In this document: positions 14,785-21,962 of the stretch, in pieces
Numbering within the stretch: position 1 is the first letter of the stretch
How the letters are laid out: each line of letters begins with the position of its first letter
IMG/VR virus record: IMGVR_UViG_3300045242_000214
Coordinates: 1-64,000 of that record
DNA: 64,000 nt
Reading direction: 5' to 3' (one strand)
From: a virus
Program-made: the position numbers and the translations under genes
The notes under the pieces: generated by a model
The model's input: only the letters and a program-made list of their open reading frames with translations
Told to the model about the DNA's origin: nothing
Databases searched by the model: none

Positions 14785-15422
14785 CAAAGTCCTACGGCAT
14801 CCCGAAACGCCTGCGCCGCGCGCTTCTTGCCGCGTCTGTTCCCGAGAGCGGCTACGGTCACCTTGGCGGCACGCACGATCGCCTCGTCCGAGAAGTCCGC
14901 CTGTTTGTCAGGCACCTCTCCGTTCGGGAGACGTACCGGCATGATCATGCCGACCTCTTCATGGAAGCCGTCGACGCGGAGACCCTTCAGCGGGTGGACT
15001 GGATGCAGGATGATCGCGTTGTCTCGCATCTCCTTGCCCTTCATCGCCGTCGCGAGATTGTGGAGCAGCCGAGCGTTGATCCCGAACCGCACGGGAGCCT
15101 TCGGGGCGCCGTCAAGGATCTTTGCAATGTCCGGAAAAGACAGGCTGGAAAGAGGCCAGGTGCGCTCTCCACCGTCCGACAGCTTGAGTGTTGCTTTGCC
15201 GTCAGCGATGCGCAGGCTCTGACCATTCGCTTCCTTCAGGGCCGTAGCCGGAATCAAGCCGGACTCGTCTCCGTCCTCCACTTTGCAAGGAACGCGAGCG
15301 GCGACGTAGCTGTCGGTCGCAGTCAAGGTGCCGGCCTCTGCATCGAAGGAGACATGATTGAGAGCCATCCGGGTCGGCTCGGTAGAAGCGATGACCCAGA
15401 TCTGGCCGACGCTGGCAATCAT
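14784..15422 (-). CDS. Sliding-clamp-like (DnaN-family) protein, short form
   Basis: ATG 15422 lies in an ATGA overlap. Beta-clamp hallmarks appear in order: LTATDSYVAARV (cf. L.ATDG.RLA), LIPATALKEA (cf. IVPAKTL.EL), LSFPDIAKIL (cf. YPDY..VLP) and MIMPVRLP (cf. VMPMRL). At 212 residues it has about two clamp domains, nearer the T4 gp45 size than bacterial DnaN, and so might form a trimer. No clamp loader or polymerase is in the window, so it may tether the host or an unseen phage polymerase. Confidence 0.65.
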   Translation of the reverse strand: MIASVGQIWVIASTEPTRMALNHVSFDAEAGTLTATDSYVAARVPCKVEDGDESGLIPATALKEANGQSLRIADGKATLKLSDGGERTWPLSSLSFPDIAKILDGAPKAPVRFGINARLLHNLATAMKGKEMRDNAIILHPVHPLKGLRVDGFHEEVGMIMPVRLPNGEVPDKQADFSDEAIVRAAKVTVAALGNRRGKKRAAQAFRDAVGL

Positions 15423-15664
15423 GACTCTTCCCTCAGCCGCCATCCGAGCTCGAATCCGAGAAGCAGCATCGACAGCATCGACAGCTTGATGTCCTCGGCG
15501 GTGACCATCGCACCCTCCGGGATCCCTTCGAGGCGCATGGCAACGACCTCGCTGCCGACCTTGAGCAGGTCGTCGGCGGACACGTTGGCGCTGCGGAAGA
15601 ACATGTCGCGCGCCGTGGCGCTGTCGGAGACTTCGACCTCGCTGATCTCTTCGTAGCCGATCAT
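15419..15664 (-). CDS. Hypothetical protein (81 aa)
   Basis: ATG start with overlaps at both ends. Sequence is acidic and helical with a C-terminal hydrophobic segment (LSMLSMLLLGFELGWRL) that could be a core helix. No family recognised. Confidence 0.6.
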   Translation of the reverse strand: MIGYEEISEVEVSDSATARDMFFRSANVSADDLLKVGSEVVAMRLEGIPEGAMVTAEDIKLSMLSMLLLGFELGWRLREES

Positions 15665-15906
15665 GCCGTCTTCGCCTTTGCGCGCCCTGAGATCGCCTCA
15701 TCGACGAGCGATGAATCCACGAAGCACCGCCACGAGCAATAGTGAGTGTCATGGTTAGTGATCGGGTAGATCATCATGTCGGTCACGAACCCGCCCATGC
15801 TTGGCACGCTCTCGTTTTTGACCGCTAGCCTCCAATCAACCGAGTTACCCGACGCTGTGATGTTCTTTCCGCAGGTGTCACAGATGATCTTGTGCGTCTC
15901 GCTCAT
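15661..15906 (-). CDS. Small zinc-binding protein (81 aa)
   Basis: ICDTCGK near the N-terminus and HYCSWRC near residue 60 supply four Cys for one zinc site. Between them is a beta-like segment. This CxxC...HYC..C layout is a common phage small-protein type. Its target is unknown. Confidence 0.65.
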   Translation of the reverse strand: MSETHKIICDTCGKNITASGNSVDWRLAVKNESVPSMGGFVTDMMIYPITNHDTHYCSWRCFVDSSLVDEAISGRAKAKTA

Positions 15907-16085
15907 GAGTCGCCGTTCCTTGGCGCGAACGCCTCGTCGGCTTGGTAGTTGACACCCAGGGTCTCCGCGCTCTGGCGGAGTGACTCCTTGGCAACCTCGG
16001 TGCGAGCCTTGAGGACGCCGAGGTAGGAGTTCCAGCTGACCCAGGCGAAGAAACCGAGCACGAGGACGACGATCTGCCAGGTCAT
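15903..16085 (-). CDS. Small single-pass membrane protein (60 aa)
   Basis: The N-terminal segment TWQIVVLVLGFFAWVSW is one membrane helix, followed by a charged helical tail. Overlaps both neighbours by four bases. No family recognised. Confidence 0.6.
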   Translation of the reverse strand: MTWQIVVLVLGFFAWVSWNSYLGVLKARTEVAKESLRQSAETLGVNYQADEAFAPRNGDS

Positions 16086-16288
16086 GTCCGCACCTTGAAT
16101 CGGAGTTGTTCCACGGCCGTATTCCCCGTAGCAGGGTCGATGTACTTCTCGCCGTCCTTTAGAGCAGCGCGAGTGACCGTCACGTCGATCGGCTCAAACA
16201 AGATTGAGATGACATTGGTTTTGAGAATGCCCAGCTTGTCGCAGAGCGCGGTGATCTCGTGGCCGATGTCGATGGGGTCCGTGATCAT
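16082..16288 (-). CDS. Hypothetical protein (68 aa)
   Basis: A helix-then-strand pattern (HEITALCDKLGIL, then NVISILFEPIDVTVTRA) with a C-terminal LRFKVRT. No family recognised. Overlaps at both ends support it. Confidence 0.6.
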   Translation of the reverse strand: MITDPIDIGHEITALCDKLGILKTNVISILFEPIDVTVTRAALKDGEKYIDPATGNTAVEQLRFKVRT

Positions 16289-16596
16289 CTCGACCTGAAC
16301 TCGATCTTCGGCTCGACCCTCGCCGTCAACTCGACCGGCTGAAACGAACGCGACGGGACGGCGACGTAGGTGAGGACCCCCGTCGTGTCGATGTCGGGGT
16401 CGGCGGCCTGGACGGCGGCGGCCTTGCGGATCGCCTCGTCACTCGACGCGGCGTTCACGGTGCCGAGCTCAGCCCACTGGTTGTCGGCGTCGACGATGCT
16501 CTGCAAGATGATGTACTCACGGCCGGCGCCCTTATCCGCGGGCAACGGGAGCGGTTCGGGTTCGGTCAGCGGTGGTTCGGTGATTGCGGTGGTCAT
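16285..16596 (-). CDS. Hypothetical protein (103 aa)
   Basis: A Pro/Glu-rich N-terminus (EPPLTEPEPLPLP) precedes a compact region with YIILQSIVDADNQW and a helix DEAIRKAAAVQAAD, then VLTYVAVPSRSF. This strand-helix-strand layout could be a small binding fold. Upstream is a good RBS (GAGAGGAG). No family recognised. Confidence 0.6.
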   Translation of the reverse strand: MTTAITEPPLTEPEPLPLPADKGAGREYIILQSIVDADNQWAELGTVNAASSDEAIRKAAAVQAADPDIDTTGVLTYVAVPSRSFQPVELTARVEPKIEFRSR

Positions 16597-16606
16597 TGAA
16601 CTCCTC

Positions 16607-16834
16607 TCAGTTGTTCTGAATGCCTAGGAGGTCACGCTGAAGCGCACGGTGCTCAGCGACAGCCAGCGCGTGCAGTTCGGCGATCTCGTCCGCTGTTGCG
16701 CCCTGCACGATCGACACTTCCCACTGCGGGTCCTGTTTGGAATTCAACGAAACCTTGATCTTCGATACCTGCTCGATGAACGGAGCATCAATGCCGCCAC
16801 GCTGCGCGTTCTCAAGTCTCGGTTCGCCCTCCAT
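16607..16834 (-). CDS. Hypothetical protein after the Gp3-like gene (75 aa)
   Basis: ATG 16834 overlaps the previous stop by one base (TGATG). KIKVSLNSKQDPQWEVSIVQG is strand-rich and the C-terminus is helical (ATADEIAELHALAVAEH). Translation coupling suggests a link with the gene upstream. No family recognised. Confidence 0.55.
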   Translation of the reverse strand: MEGEPRLENAQRGGIDAPFIEQVSKIKVSLNSKQDPQWEVSIVQGATADEIAELHALAVAEHRALQRDLLGIQNN

Positions 16835-18210
16835 CACTGGCTCCTCTCTGCGACCCATTCGGCGTACACCTCGGGCTTGTGTGCCTTCGCAACCAGGATG
16901 AGCGCGTCGTGGAATCCCTGATCCTGCTTCTCCCATTGCTTGTTCAAAGCCCATCTGATCCAGGCGTTCGCTGATTCGCCGTGTGTTAGCAGCTTCGTCA
17001 GCGTCATTCCCTGGTAGGAGCCCATCGGCACCTTCACCTTCAGCATCTCGGGCAGGACGGTCTCCTCCTCATCGCTCAGCGCCAGCGGATCGTCGGGATC
17101 CTCGTACTCGCCCTCGAGCGCCGGCTCGGGAGCTAGGGCCAGAGGCGGCGGCTCCTCCACCACCGCCTCCGGCGTCTCTTCGGTCGACTCCGCGCTGTGG
17201 TCCGCGGAGGTCGCGGCGCCTGTTGGGGGGGTCTGTCCCGGCGTTTCGCGTTGTAGGACCGAAGTCTCAGGACCCTGAATCTGTATCGGAGGCTTCGCAG
17301 CGTCAGGCTCCGCGTCCTCCTCGCGCTCGCGCACGACGACACCTTCCGTCAACTCGCGTGGCTGCGCATACAGCGACTCCGCCGCGGCCGAGGTCAGCTC
17401 GCGATGCTCCCGGAACCGCTCCAGCATCTCGTCCTCGGTCTCTGTCGGGATCAGGTCGAGCACATAGATGCGCGTCTTGATCCGCTTCGGCTCCTCACCA
17501 CGCTTCTGCACGACCGGCCGCGCAGACGCGGGCTTCACGATCAGCGTCGGTCGGAGCACGAACGAGGTGCGATGGCCAAACGTGCCATAGAAGCCGCGCA
17601 GCTTGAACCAGAGCGTGTCCGTCGTCGCCTTCCCCTTCGACGTGATCTCGCAGTGCGACCCGTAGCCGAGCACGTTTGGGATCCCGAAGCGGAACGTCGT
17701 GTACAGGCCGAGTTGCAGGTCGCGTGCGTACTCGTCGAGCGGCTCGCCCGTGGTCGCGTCGAGGCCGGCGGTTTGCACCTCTTCGACGGAGCCGTCCTGA
17801 CGCCAGATGGTCAGCGTGTCGGGGCCACCGACGTAGTCGTAGAGGGCGAAGTTCGTGTCGCCCTTCGCGGTCATCACGCCACCGCCGCCGTTCTCGCCAC
17901 CACCGCCCGCGAACGCCTTGTAGCGAATGTCGAGAGCGTCACCGAACTCGCCGGGGAGACGAATCTCGATCGCCTTCGGCCTGTCGCCGTAGACCTCGCG
18001 GAACTTGGCGGCGGCGCGGGCAAACTCGTTATCGGGGCCGTCCTTCGCGATGAAGTAATCGGTCTTGGTCGGGGCGCCGCGCTTGTCGGGGTCGCGGAAG
18101 CCGATCGCGATCCGAAGCGCAGGCTTGACGCGGACCCCGATGACGCGAGCGCCAGCAGGACGATGCACCTGCTCGAGCGGGCCGTGCTGGAAAGGTTCGA
18201 GTTCGCTCAT
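16834..18210 (-). CDS. Gp3-like / recombination-directionality-factor-family protein with ExoX-like C-terminus
   Basis: This 458-residue protein has an N-terminal region (VIGVRVKPALRIAIGFRD, then AAKFREVYGDRPKAIEI) like the actinophage Gp3-like family, which includes phiC31 gp3, the factor that reverses integration. The middle 150 residues are a disordered acidic Pro/Glu linker. The last 80 residues (VKVPMGSYQGMTLTKLL...AWIRWALN) resemble the ExoX-type C-terminal domain with its PxGxYxG core. No serine integrase is in the window, so a role in excision is not shown; family members also occur in lytic phages near replication genes. Confidence 0.6.
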   Translation of the reverse strand: MSELEPFQHGPLEQVHRPAGARVIGVRVKPALRIAIGFRDPDKRGAPTKTDYFIAKDGPDNEFARAAAKFREVYGDRPKAIEIRLPGEFGDALDIRYKAFAGGGGENGGGGVMTAKGDTNFALYDYVGGPDTLTIWRQDGSVEEVQTAGLDATTGEPLDEYARDLQLGLYTTFRFGIPNVLGYGSHCEITSKGKATTDTLWFKLRGFYGTFGHRTSFVLRPTLIVKPASARPVVQKRGEEPKRIKTRIYVLDLIPTETEDEMLERFREHRELTSAAAESLYAQPRELTEGVVVREREEDAEPDAAKPPIQIQGPETSVLQRETPGQTPPTGAATSADHSAESTEETPEAVVEEPPPLALAPEPALEGEYEDPDDPLALSDEEETVLPEMLKVKVPMGSYQGMTLTKLLTHGESANAWIRWALNKQWEKQDQGFHDALILVAKAHKPEVYAEWVAERSQ

Positions 18211-18422
18211 GACGGTGTCCCTTCGGAGGAGAAGAAGAAGTCGAGGGGCTTCCCAGTGACCTCGCAGATCCGCTTCAGATGGCGCGCGTTCGGTGTTCCG
18301 TGGCCGCTCTCATAGCGGCGAAGCGTCCGCATATTGATGCCGAGCCTCTCGGAAAAGTGAAGCTGATTCAGGCCCGTTGCGACGCGAGCCTCACGCAGCC
18401 TGCTAGCTGAGAAGTCCTCCAT
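18207..18422 (-). CDS. Cro/C1-type helix-turn-helix regulator (71 aa)
   Basis: ATG 18422 (MEDFSASRLREAR) is the start, because the next upstream in-frame start lies inside the -35 box. TGLNQLHFSERLGINMRTLRRYESG is an XRE helix-turn-helix at residues about 14-36, followed by HLKRICEVTGKPLDFFF, the standard tail of this family. It has its own consensus promoter with a dyad over the -10, suggesting self-regulation. It may control the late or early divergent region at 59.7-60.1 kb. It overlaps the Gp3-like start by four bases. Confidence 0.85.
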   Translation of the reverse strand: MEDFSASRLREARVATGLNQLHFSERLGINMRTLRRYESGHGTPNARHLKRICEVTGKPLDFFFSSEGTPS

Positions 18423-18429
18423 ACCGACC

Positions 18430-18451
18430 GACACGATAGGACATCCGTGTC
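18430..18451. promoter_or_regulatory. Dyad overlapping the XRE promoter -10 (candidate operator)
   Basis: GACACG (18430-18435) and CGTGTC (18446-18451) form a perfect 6+6 dyad with a 10-base centre covering the -10 and spacer. A shorter nested dyad GGACA/TGTCC is also present. The placement suits autorepression by the XRE protein. Confidence 0.5.
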
Positions 18452-18461
18452 CGTCTGTCAA
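18433..18461 (-). promoter_or_regulatory. Consensus sigma70-type promoter of the XRE gene, near-leaderless
   Basis: On the minus strand TTGACA (18461-18456), a 17-base spacer and TATCGT (18438-18433). Transcription would begin 4-5 bases before ATG 18422, so no Shine-Dalgarno sequence fits and translation is probably leaderless. Confidence 0.8.
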
Positions 18462-18468
18462 GTAGCGG

Positions 18469-18960
18469 TCAGAGGCGTGCGACGCTGAGCCAGGTCGTCC
18501 GACCCGAGAAGCCGGGTTGCAGCCAGGACAACTTCAGGAAGCTCGGGTCTTCAGCGCTGCCGTGCGTGAACATGATCGGGTCGCCGTGCAGCGGGTCCTT
18601 CTGATGCACCTGGGCGGCGTGCTGCTGCGGAAGTGGCCGATCACTGTTGAAGATGGCGATCGCGCCGGGCAGAGCAAACCTCGCGTCGAAGTAGTGCTTG
18701 GTGAGGTGGTTGAGCATCGTGTCGGTATTGCCCAGCGACCAGCTTCCGGTCGGTGACTTGACTCCCGCGATGTGACAGATCAGCACCAGCGACTCGGAGC
18801 AATCCATCGAGAAGCCGGCGCTGATCTTTCGCATGAGTCCCGTGAGCGTGGAGACGTTCCGTGTCCCCATCGGTCGCAGCTGCGTGTAGCCGATCTGGGC
18901 CTTATGCGCGACCAGAAGCGCCTGCACCTTCTGGATCTGCTTGCGCTGCGCGAGGTTCAT
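18469..18960 (-). CDS. NlpC/P60-like cell-wall hydrolase
   Basis: SMDCSESLVLICHIAGV near residue 53 places the catalytic Cys in the DCS motif at the start of a helix, and HGDPIMFTHG near residue 127 supplies the catalytic His region. 163 residues, without a signal peptide or wall-binding domain. Phage enzymes of this type cut peptide stems of peptidoglycan, either as endolysins or in the tail. It is the first gene before the lysis and membrane-protein cluster. Confidence 0.68.
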   Translation of the reverse strand: MNLAQRKQIQKVQALLVAHKAQIGYTQLRPMGTRNVSTLTGLMRKISAGFSMDCSESLVLICHIAGVKSPTGSWSLGNTDTMLNHLTKHYFDARFALPGAIAIFNSDRPLPQQHAAQVHQKDPLHGDPIMFTHGSAEDPSFLKLSWLQPGFSGRTTWLSVARL

Positions 18961-19523
18961 GCCGCCGCCGGGAAGATAATGTTGAGAATCGGATGGACCT
19001 CACAACCGTTCGGGGCGACGCCGGTCTGACCGTGTAGCCGGTCGAAGAAGCCGACACCCTGCACCGTGACAGGGACGGACACCTTCGTGATCATCGGGAC
19101 GCCCTCGGTGAGTGTCTCGGCCAGCGCCTTCAGAGCCGTCACCTGATTGCCGAACTGCGCGTTGAACGCATCCCTCGCTGACGTGATGGCGGGGAGCCAG
19201 ATGCTCGACTGGCAGAAGTCCGGGTCGGGGATCTCGGCGATCATCGTGTTCGCACCGTCGGAGAGGACGAGGTGATAGTCGCCGTCCTGCTCGAGCTTGT
19301 ACGCGATCAGGGTCGTGTCGAACTCGAACACGGTGAGCTCGGTCGGGTCGACGCGGTCGGGCACCGTGTCAGGATCCGGCGGCGGAGTGAGCGCGACGAG
19401 CATGGCGATCGAGCCGGTCACCGGGGTGAGGGAGACGTTCGCGGCCTCGGGGTCGGTGCCGGTCTTGACCGCCCAGCGCTCGACGCCCGGCTTGATGCCT
19501 ACTGGCTCTTCCGGCGTGCTCAT
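18957..19523 (-). CDS. Conserved hypothetical protein with ERWxVKTGTD domain (188 aa)
   Basis: VERWAVKTGTDPEA, then a segment TELTVFEFDTTLIAYKLEQDGDYHLVLSDG and TMIAEIPDP, and VQGVGFFDRLHGQTGVAPNG near the end form a recognisable bacterial family of uncharacterised, often secreted proteins. No signal peptide is visible here. Two Cys could form a disulphide. It sits in the lysis/tail region and may be a virion or cell-surface component. ATGA-coupled on both sides. Confidence 0.65.
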   Translation of the reverse strand: MSTPEEPVGIKPGVERWAVKTGTDPEAANVSLTPVTGSIAMLVALTPPPDPDTVPDRVDPTELTVFEFDTTLIAYKLEQDGDYHLVLSDGANTMIAEIPDPDFCQSSIWLPAITSARDAFNAQFGNQVTALKALAETLTEGVPMITKVSVPVTVQGVGFFDRLHGQTGVAPNGCEVHPILNIIFPAAA

Positions 19524-19705
19524 TTGCCTGGACGCTGCAATCGGCGCTCGTACTCGTCGAAGGTGTGGCCACCCCAGGAGCGAAGGCCTGCACGGCGGCG
19601 TCCTCGCCTGACGATGTCGCGGATTGTCGCGCCGAGGTAACCGCCTGCAACCGAAATCACGGCGATGATCGACCAGAACAGTTCGGGGTGCTGCTCGAAC
19701 GACAT
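19520..19705 (-). CDS. Small membrane protein, holin-cluster member (61 aa)
   Basis: A good RBS (GAGAGGAG) precedes ATG 19705. LFWSIIAVISVAGGYLGATI is one membrane helix, followed by a basic tail (RRGRRRAG). It is one of six small membrane proteins between 19520 and 21962; one or more of these is likely a holin. Confidence 0.65.
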   Translation of the reverse strand: MSFEQHPELFWSIIAVISVAGGYLGATIRDIVRRGRRRAGLRSWGGHTFDEYERRLQRPGK

Positions 19706-19717
19706 GCTTGCTCCTCT

Positions 19718-19939
19718 CTAGCAGTGAACATCTCCGTGGACTGTCGCGTGGCGCTTACAGCGTTTATGCGGCGTATTCTTGACCGGGACGGTGGCGGGGC
19801 GGTAGCAGCCGCGTTCGATGCAGTGCAGATGACGCAGCGCGAGCATGTAGGTCGGGATGACCCAGATCGCGGAAGCGATGAGGTTGGTGAGAACGCTCCC
19901 GGTTGGCCAATCGAAGAGGTGCCAAAGGACTGCCGTCAC
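19718..19939 (-). CDS. Small membrane protein (73 aa)
   Basis: GTG 19939 in a GTGA overlap is the chosen start. FDWPTGSVLTNLIASAIWVIPTYMLAL forms one membrane helix and the tail is Cys/His-rich (HLHCIERGC, HKRCKRH), an unusual metal-binding-like feature. Possible holin or spanin-type accessory; no proof. Confidence 0.6.
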   Translation of the reverse strand: MTAVLWHLFDWPTGSVLTNLIASAIWVIPTYMLALRHLHCIERGCYRPATVPVKNTPHKRCKRHATVHGDVHC

Positions 19940-20181
19940 GCAGGGTCGTCCCGGTTGGTGACGTTGTCGAAGCCGTCCCAGAGCATCCGGCAAAGGCCGC
20001 GCAGCCCGTGGCGGCCGAAGAGGAGGAGAACGGTAGCGACCGCCGTCGCGAGCGCGGCGCCCTGGGTGGCACTGAGAGGGACGCCGGCGTAGGTGGTGAT
20101 GACCCAGATGATGAAGACGGCGACGCCGCCGCCCGACCCGCCGAGCGTCGCGTTCGGATGTTGACGGGCCGGGCTCTGCAC
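19936..20181 (-). CDS. Small membrane protein (81 aa)
   Basis: GTG 20181 is 4 bases after the previous stop and fits better than a start overlapping that gene. Two hydrophobic segments (VAVFIIWVITTYAGV and AALATAVATVLLLFG) predict two membrane helices, a common class II holin topology. Confidence 0.6.
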   Translation of the reverse strand: MQSPARQHPNATLGGSGGGVAVFIIWVITTYAGVPLSATQGAALATAVATVLLLFGRHGLRGLCRMLWDGFDNVTNRDDPA

Positions 20182-20185
20182 GGCT

Positions 20186-20542
20186 CTAGGCCGACGTATT
20201 CCTGACCTGATAGACGGCGCCGAGCGCCACAAGCGCCGCGCTGATCGCGCCGATCAGCTCAGCCTGCGTGACGACGTTGTCGGCGTACGCCGTGATGAGC
20301 GCCGTGACGAACGCGCCGCCGCTGGCGATCACCGCCTTGATGATCCCGCCCGCGATACCGGGCACGTTCTCCGCCCACCAGGTGAGAGCACCCGATGCGA
20401 GGATCGCCCCAACCGCGGTCAGCCAGGTCTTCGTGTCGAGGTGCGAGAGATTCTGCTGCGGGCTCGTGCCCAGCGCGGTGACGAGCGCCGCGGCGACCGC
20501 GATCAGCGTCGCGATGACCGCCTTGGCGTACCTGCTGTTCAT
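20186..20542 (-). CDS. Holin-like membrane protein (118 aa)
   Basis: Three hydrophobic segments (KAVIATLIAVAAALVTAL, TAVGAILASGALTWWA, AVIASGGAFVTALITAY and LIGAISAALVALGAVYQV) suggest three or four membrane helices. Directly before the papain-like protease in transcription order it is the next gene after it. This layout matches membrane proteins commonly called holins in actinobacteriophages. Confidence 0.6.
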   Translation of the reverse strand: MNSRYAKAVIATLIAVAAALVTALGTSPQQNLSHLDTKTWLTAVGAILASGALTWWAENVPGIAGGIIKAVIASGGAFVTALITAYADNVVTQAELIGAISAALVALGAVYQVRNTSA

Positions 20543-20557
20543 CCGTCCTCCTCCTAG

Positions 20558-21322
20558 CTAGGTAGTGAGATTGACGTGCCAGAAGTCGTTGCAGAAGTCG
20601 CCCGAGATCATGAACGCGGCCGGCGCCCAGAAATACCCGGAATCGCCCCAAGACGAGGACCAGCTGTTACGCACCTCAAAATAGAGGTGCCCGTTGATCT
20701 GCTTGTAGCCGACGACAACGGTCGCGTGGCCGCCCATCACTTGCTCGGTGTTGATGTTTGGCATCGGCATGATCCCGTCCGGGCCGATCGTCTCGAACGA
20801 TTCGTAGACGACGAATCCGAATACGACGGGCCGCTTGAAGTAGACGGACGCCTGCAACGAGTGCGCAGACTGGGTGACGCGACCGTAGGTGGCCTCGTAT
20901 TTGAGCGCGTCGCTGAACGCTTGGGCCGGAGGCTTCTGCTTGAACTTCGCGATGTCGTACGGCCAGTCCGTCTCGGGCGGTGAGCCGATGGTGGCGATCA
21001 CCTTCATCCCGTCCCTGATCATGGCGCCGGAGTCCGCGTCGACCGTGCCTTCCATTGCGCGTTCCGCGTAATAGATGAAGAGGCGCGACGGCGTGTGGGT
21101 GCCTTCGGCCTCCTTCTGCTTCATCTGCTCGTACTGGACGCAGCCGCCGATCGCGTTCGCGGTGCAGGACCCGAGCTGGCCCTGGTCGTAGACGGGCGGC
21201 ATCTTGGCCCTGAGCGAGAACTCGGATGGCAGGACGGTCGTCTGTTCCTCGCGGGTCAGGGCGAAGAGGTGATCGCGCGGGTCCGGTTGATCCTTACGCC
21301 AGCCGTACGCGTATTTGCTCAT
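20558..21322 (-). CDS. Papain-family (C1A) cysteine protease
   Basis: 254 residues with all catalytic positions: Gln47 and Cys53 in YDQGQLGSCTANA, His199 in GGHATVVVGY and Asn219 in VRNSWSSSWGDSGYF. The N-terminal 35 residues resemble a short propeptide (GWRKDQPDPRDHLF). There is no signal peptide. Papain-like enzymes with this PDPRD opening occur in bacteria and some phages; target may be host surface proteins, a phage precursor or peptidoglycan cross-bridges. It sits within the membrane-protein/lysis cluster. Confidence 0.9.
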   Translation of the reverse strand: MSKYAYGWRKDQPDPRDHLFALTREEQTTVLPSEFSLRAKMPPVYDQGQLGSCTANAIGGCVQYEQMKQKEAEGTHTPSRLFIYYAERAMEGTVDADSGAMIRDGMKVIATIGSPPETDWPYDIAKFKQKPPAQAFSDALKYEATYGRVTQSAHSLQASVYFKRPVVFGFVVYESFETIGPDGIMPMPNINTEQVMGGHATVVVGYKQINGHLYFEVRNSWSSSWGDSGYFWAPAAFMISGDFCNDFWHVNLTT

Positions 21323-21332
21323 CGGTCTCCTC

Positions 21333-21407
21333 TCATCGGCGGACGATAAAGATGATGAGGGCGACTATCGCGAGGACGGCGAGGATGATCCAGAGCGTTG
21401 AGCCCAC
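21333..21407 (-). CDS. 24-residue single-helix membrane peptide
   Basis: GTG 21407 follows GGGGAG with 6 bases between. The peptide VGSTLWIILAVLAIVALIIF then IVRR is one membrane helix with a basic end. It fills the gap between two genes and matches the tiny hydrophobic proteins frequent in phage lysis regions. Confidence 0.6.
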   Translation of the reverse strand: MGSTLWIILAVLAIVALIIFIVRR

Positions 21408-21419
21408 GGTGTTCTCCCC

Positions 21420-21962
21420 TCATGGGGTGGTTGCGGTCGGGGTGGTAACCGTGACGGTAGGTATCGGCGTCGGCGACGTGCGATGGGCAGCGATGTAGGT
21501 GAGCAGGATGATGACGGCGACCACCAGCGCGATGACTGCGCTGGCGACTCTCGTACTGAGATCAACCTGGCTTCGCCTTTGTGTGCGCGTGTCCTGCTGG
21601 AACTCCTCGCGGGAGATCGAGGTGGTGCGGTCTTTGTCTACCTCCTTGCGCCATGATTCAAGGTTGGCCTGCTCGGCTTTCCGCTGTTCTTCATTGGCGT
21701 CATACGTGTCCTTCGAGATCGATGTCTCCTGGGCTGCCAAGATCCTCGCGTTCTCGTGGTTGAGGTTCTCGAGTCGCCGCTGGATCTCGAACCAGACGAT
21801 GCTGCCGAGACCGATCAGCCAGTAGAAGCGCTCTCGGCCGTGCGAGCGGTCGCTGTCCATCAGGGCGTGGAAATACTCGCGGAGCGAGACATCCGTCGCT
21901 GATGATGTTCCCGCCGCAGAGTCGGTGCTGCGACTCGCCCCACCCCCTTGGTCGGCGTTCAC
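21420..21962 (-). CDS. Two-helix membrane protein with central coiled coil (180 aa)
   Basis: A hydrophobic segment near residue 45 (FYWLIGLGSIVWF), a charged coiled coil over residues 60-130, and a strong membrane helix near 145 (VASAVIALVVAVIILLTY), ending in a Thr/Pro-rich tail. This fold could span membrane and periplasm-like space as a lysis accessory or holin regulator. It overlaps the lysozyme gene start by four bases. Confidence 0.6.
   Translation of the reverse strand: MNADQGGGASRSTDSAAGTSSATDVSLREYFHALMDSDRSHGRERFYWLIGLGSIVWFEIQRRLENLNHENARILAAQETSISKDTYDANEEQRKAEQANLESWRKEVDKDRTTSISREEFQQDTRTQRRSQVDLSTRVASAVIALVVAVIILLTYIAAHRTSPTPIPTVTVTTPTATTP

Noticed and set aside
15423-15752. 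N-terminal extension of the clamp-like protein upstream of 15422
   Set aside because: The extension is Arg-rich nonsense reading across the 15419-15664 gene; ATG 15422 in an ATGA overlap is the natural start.
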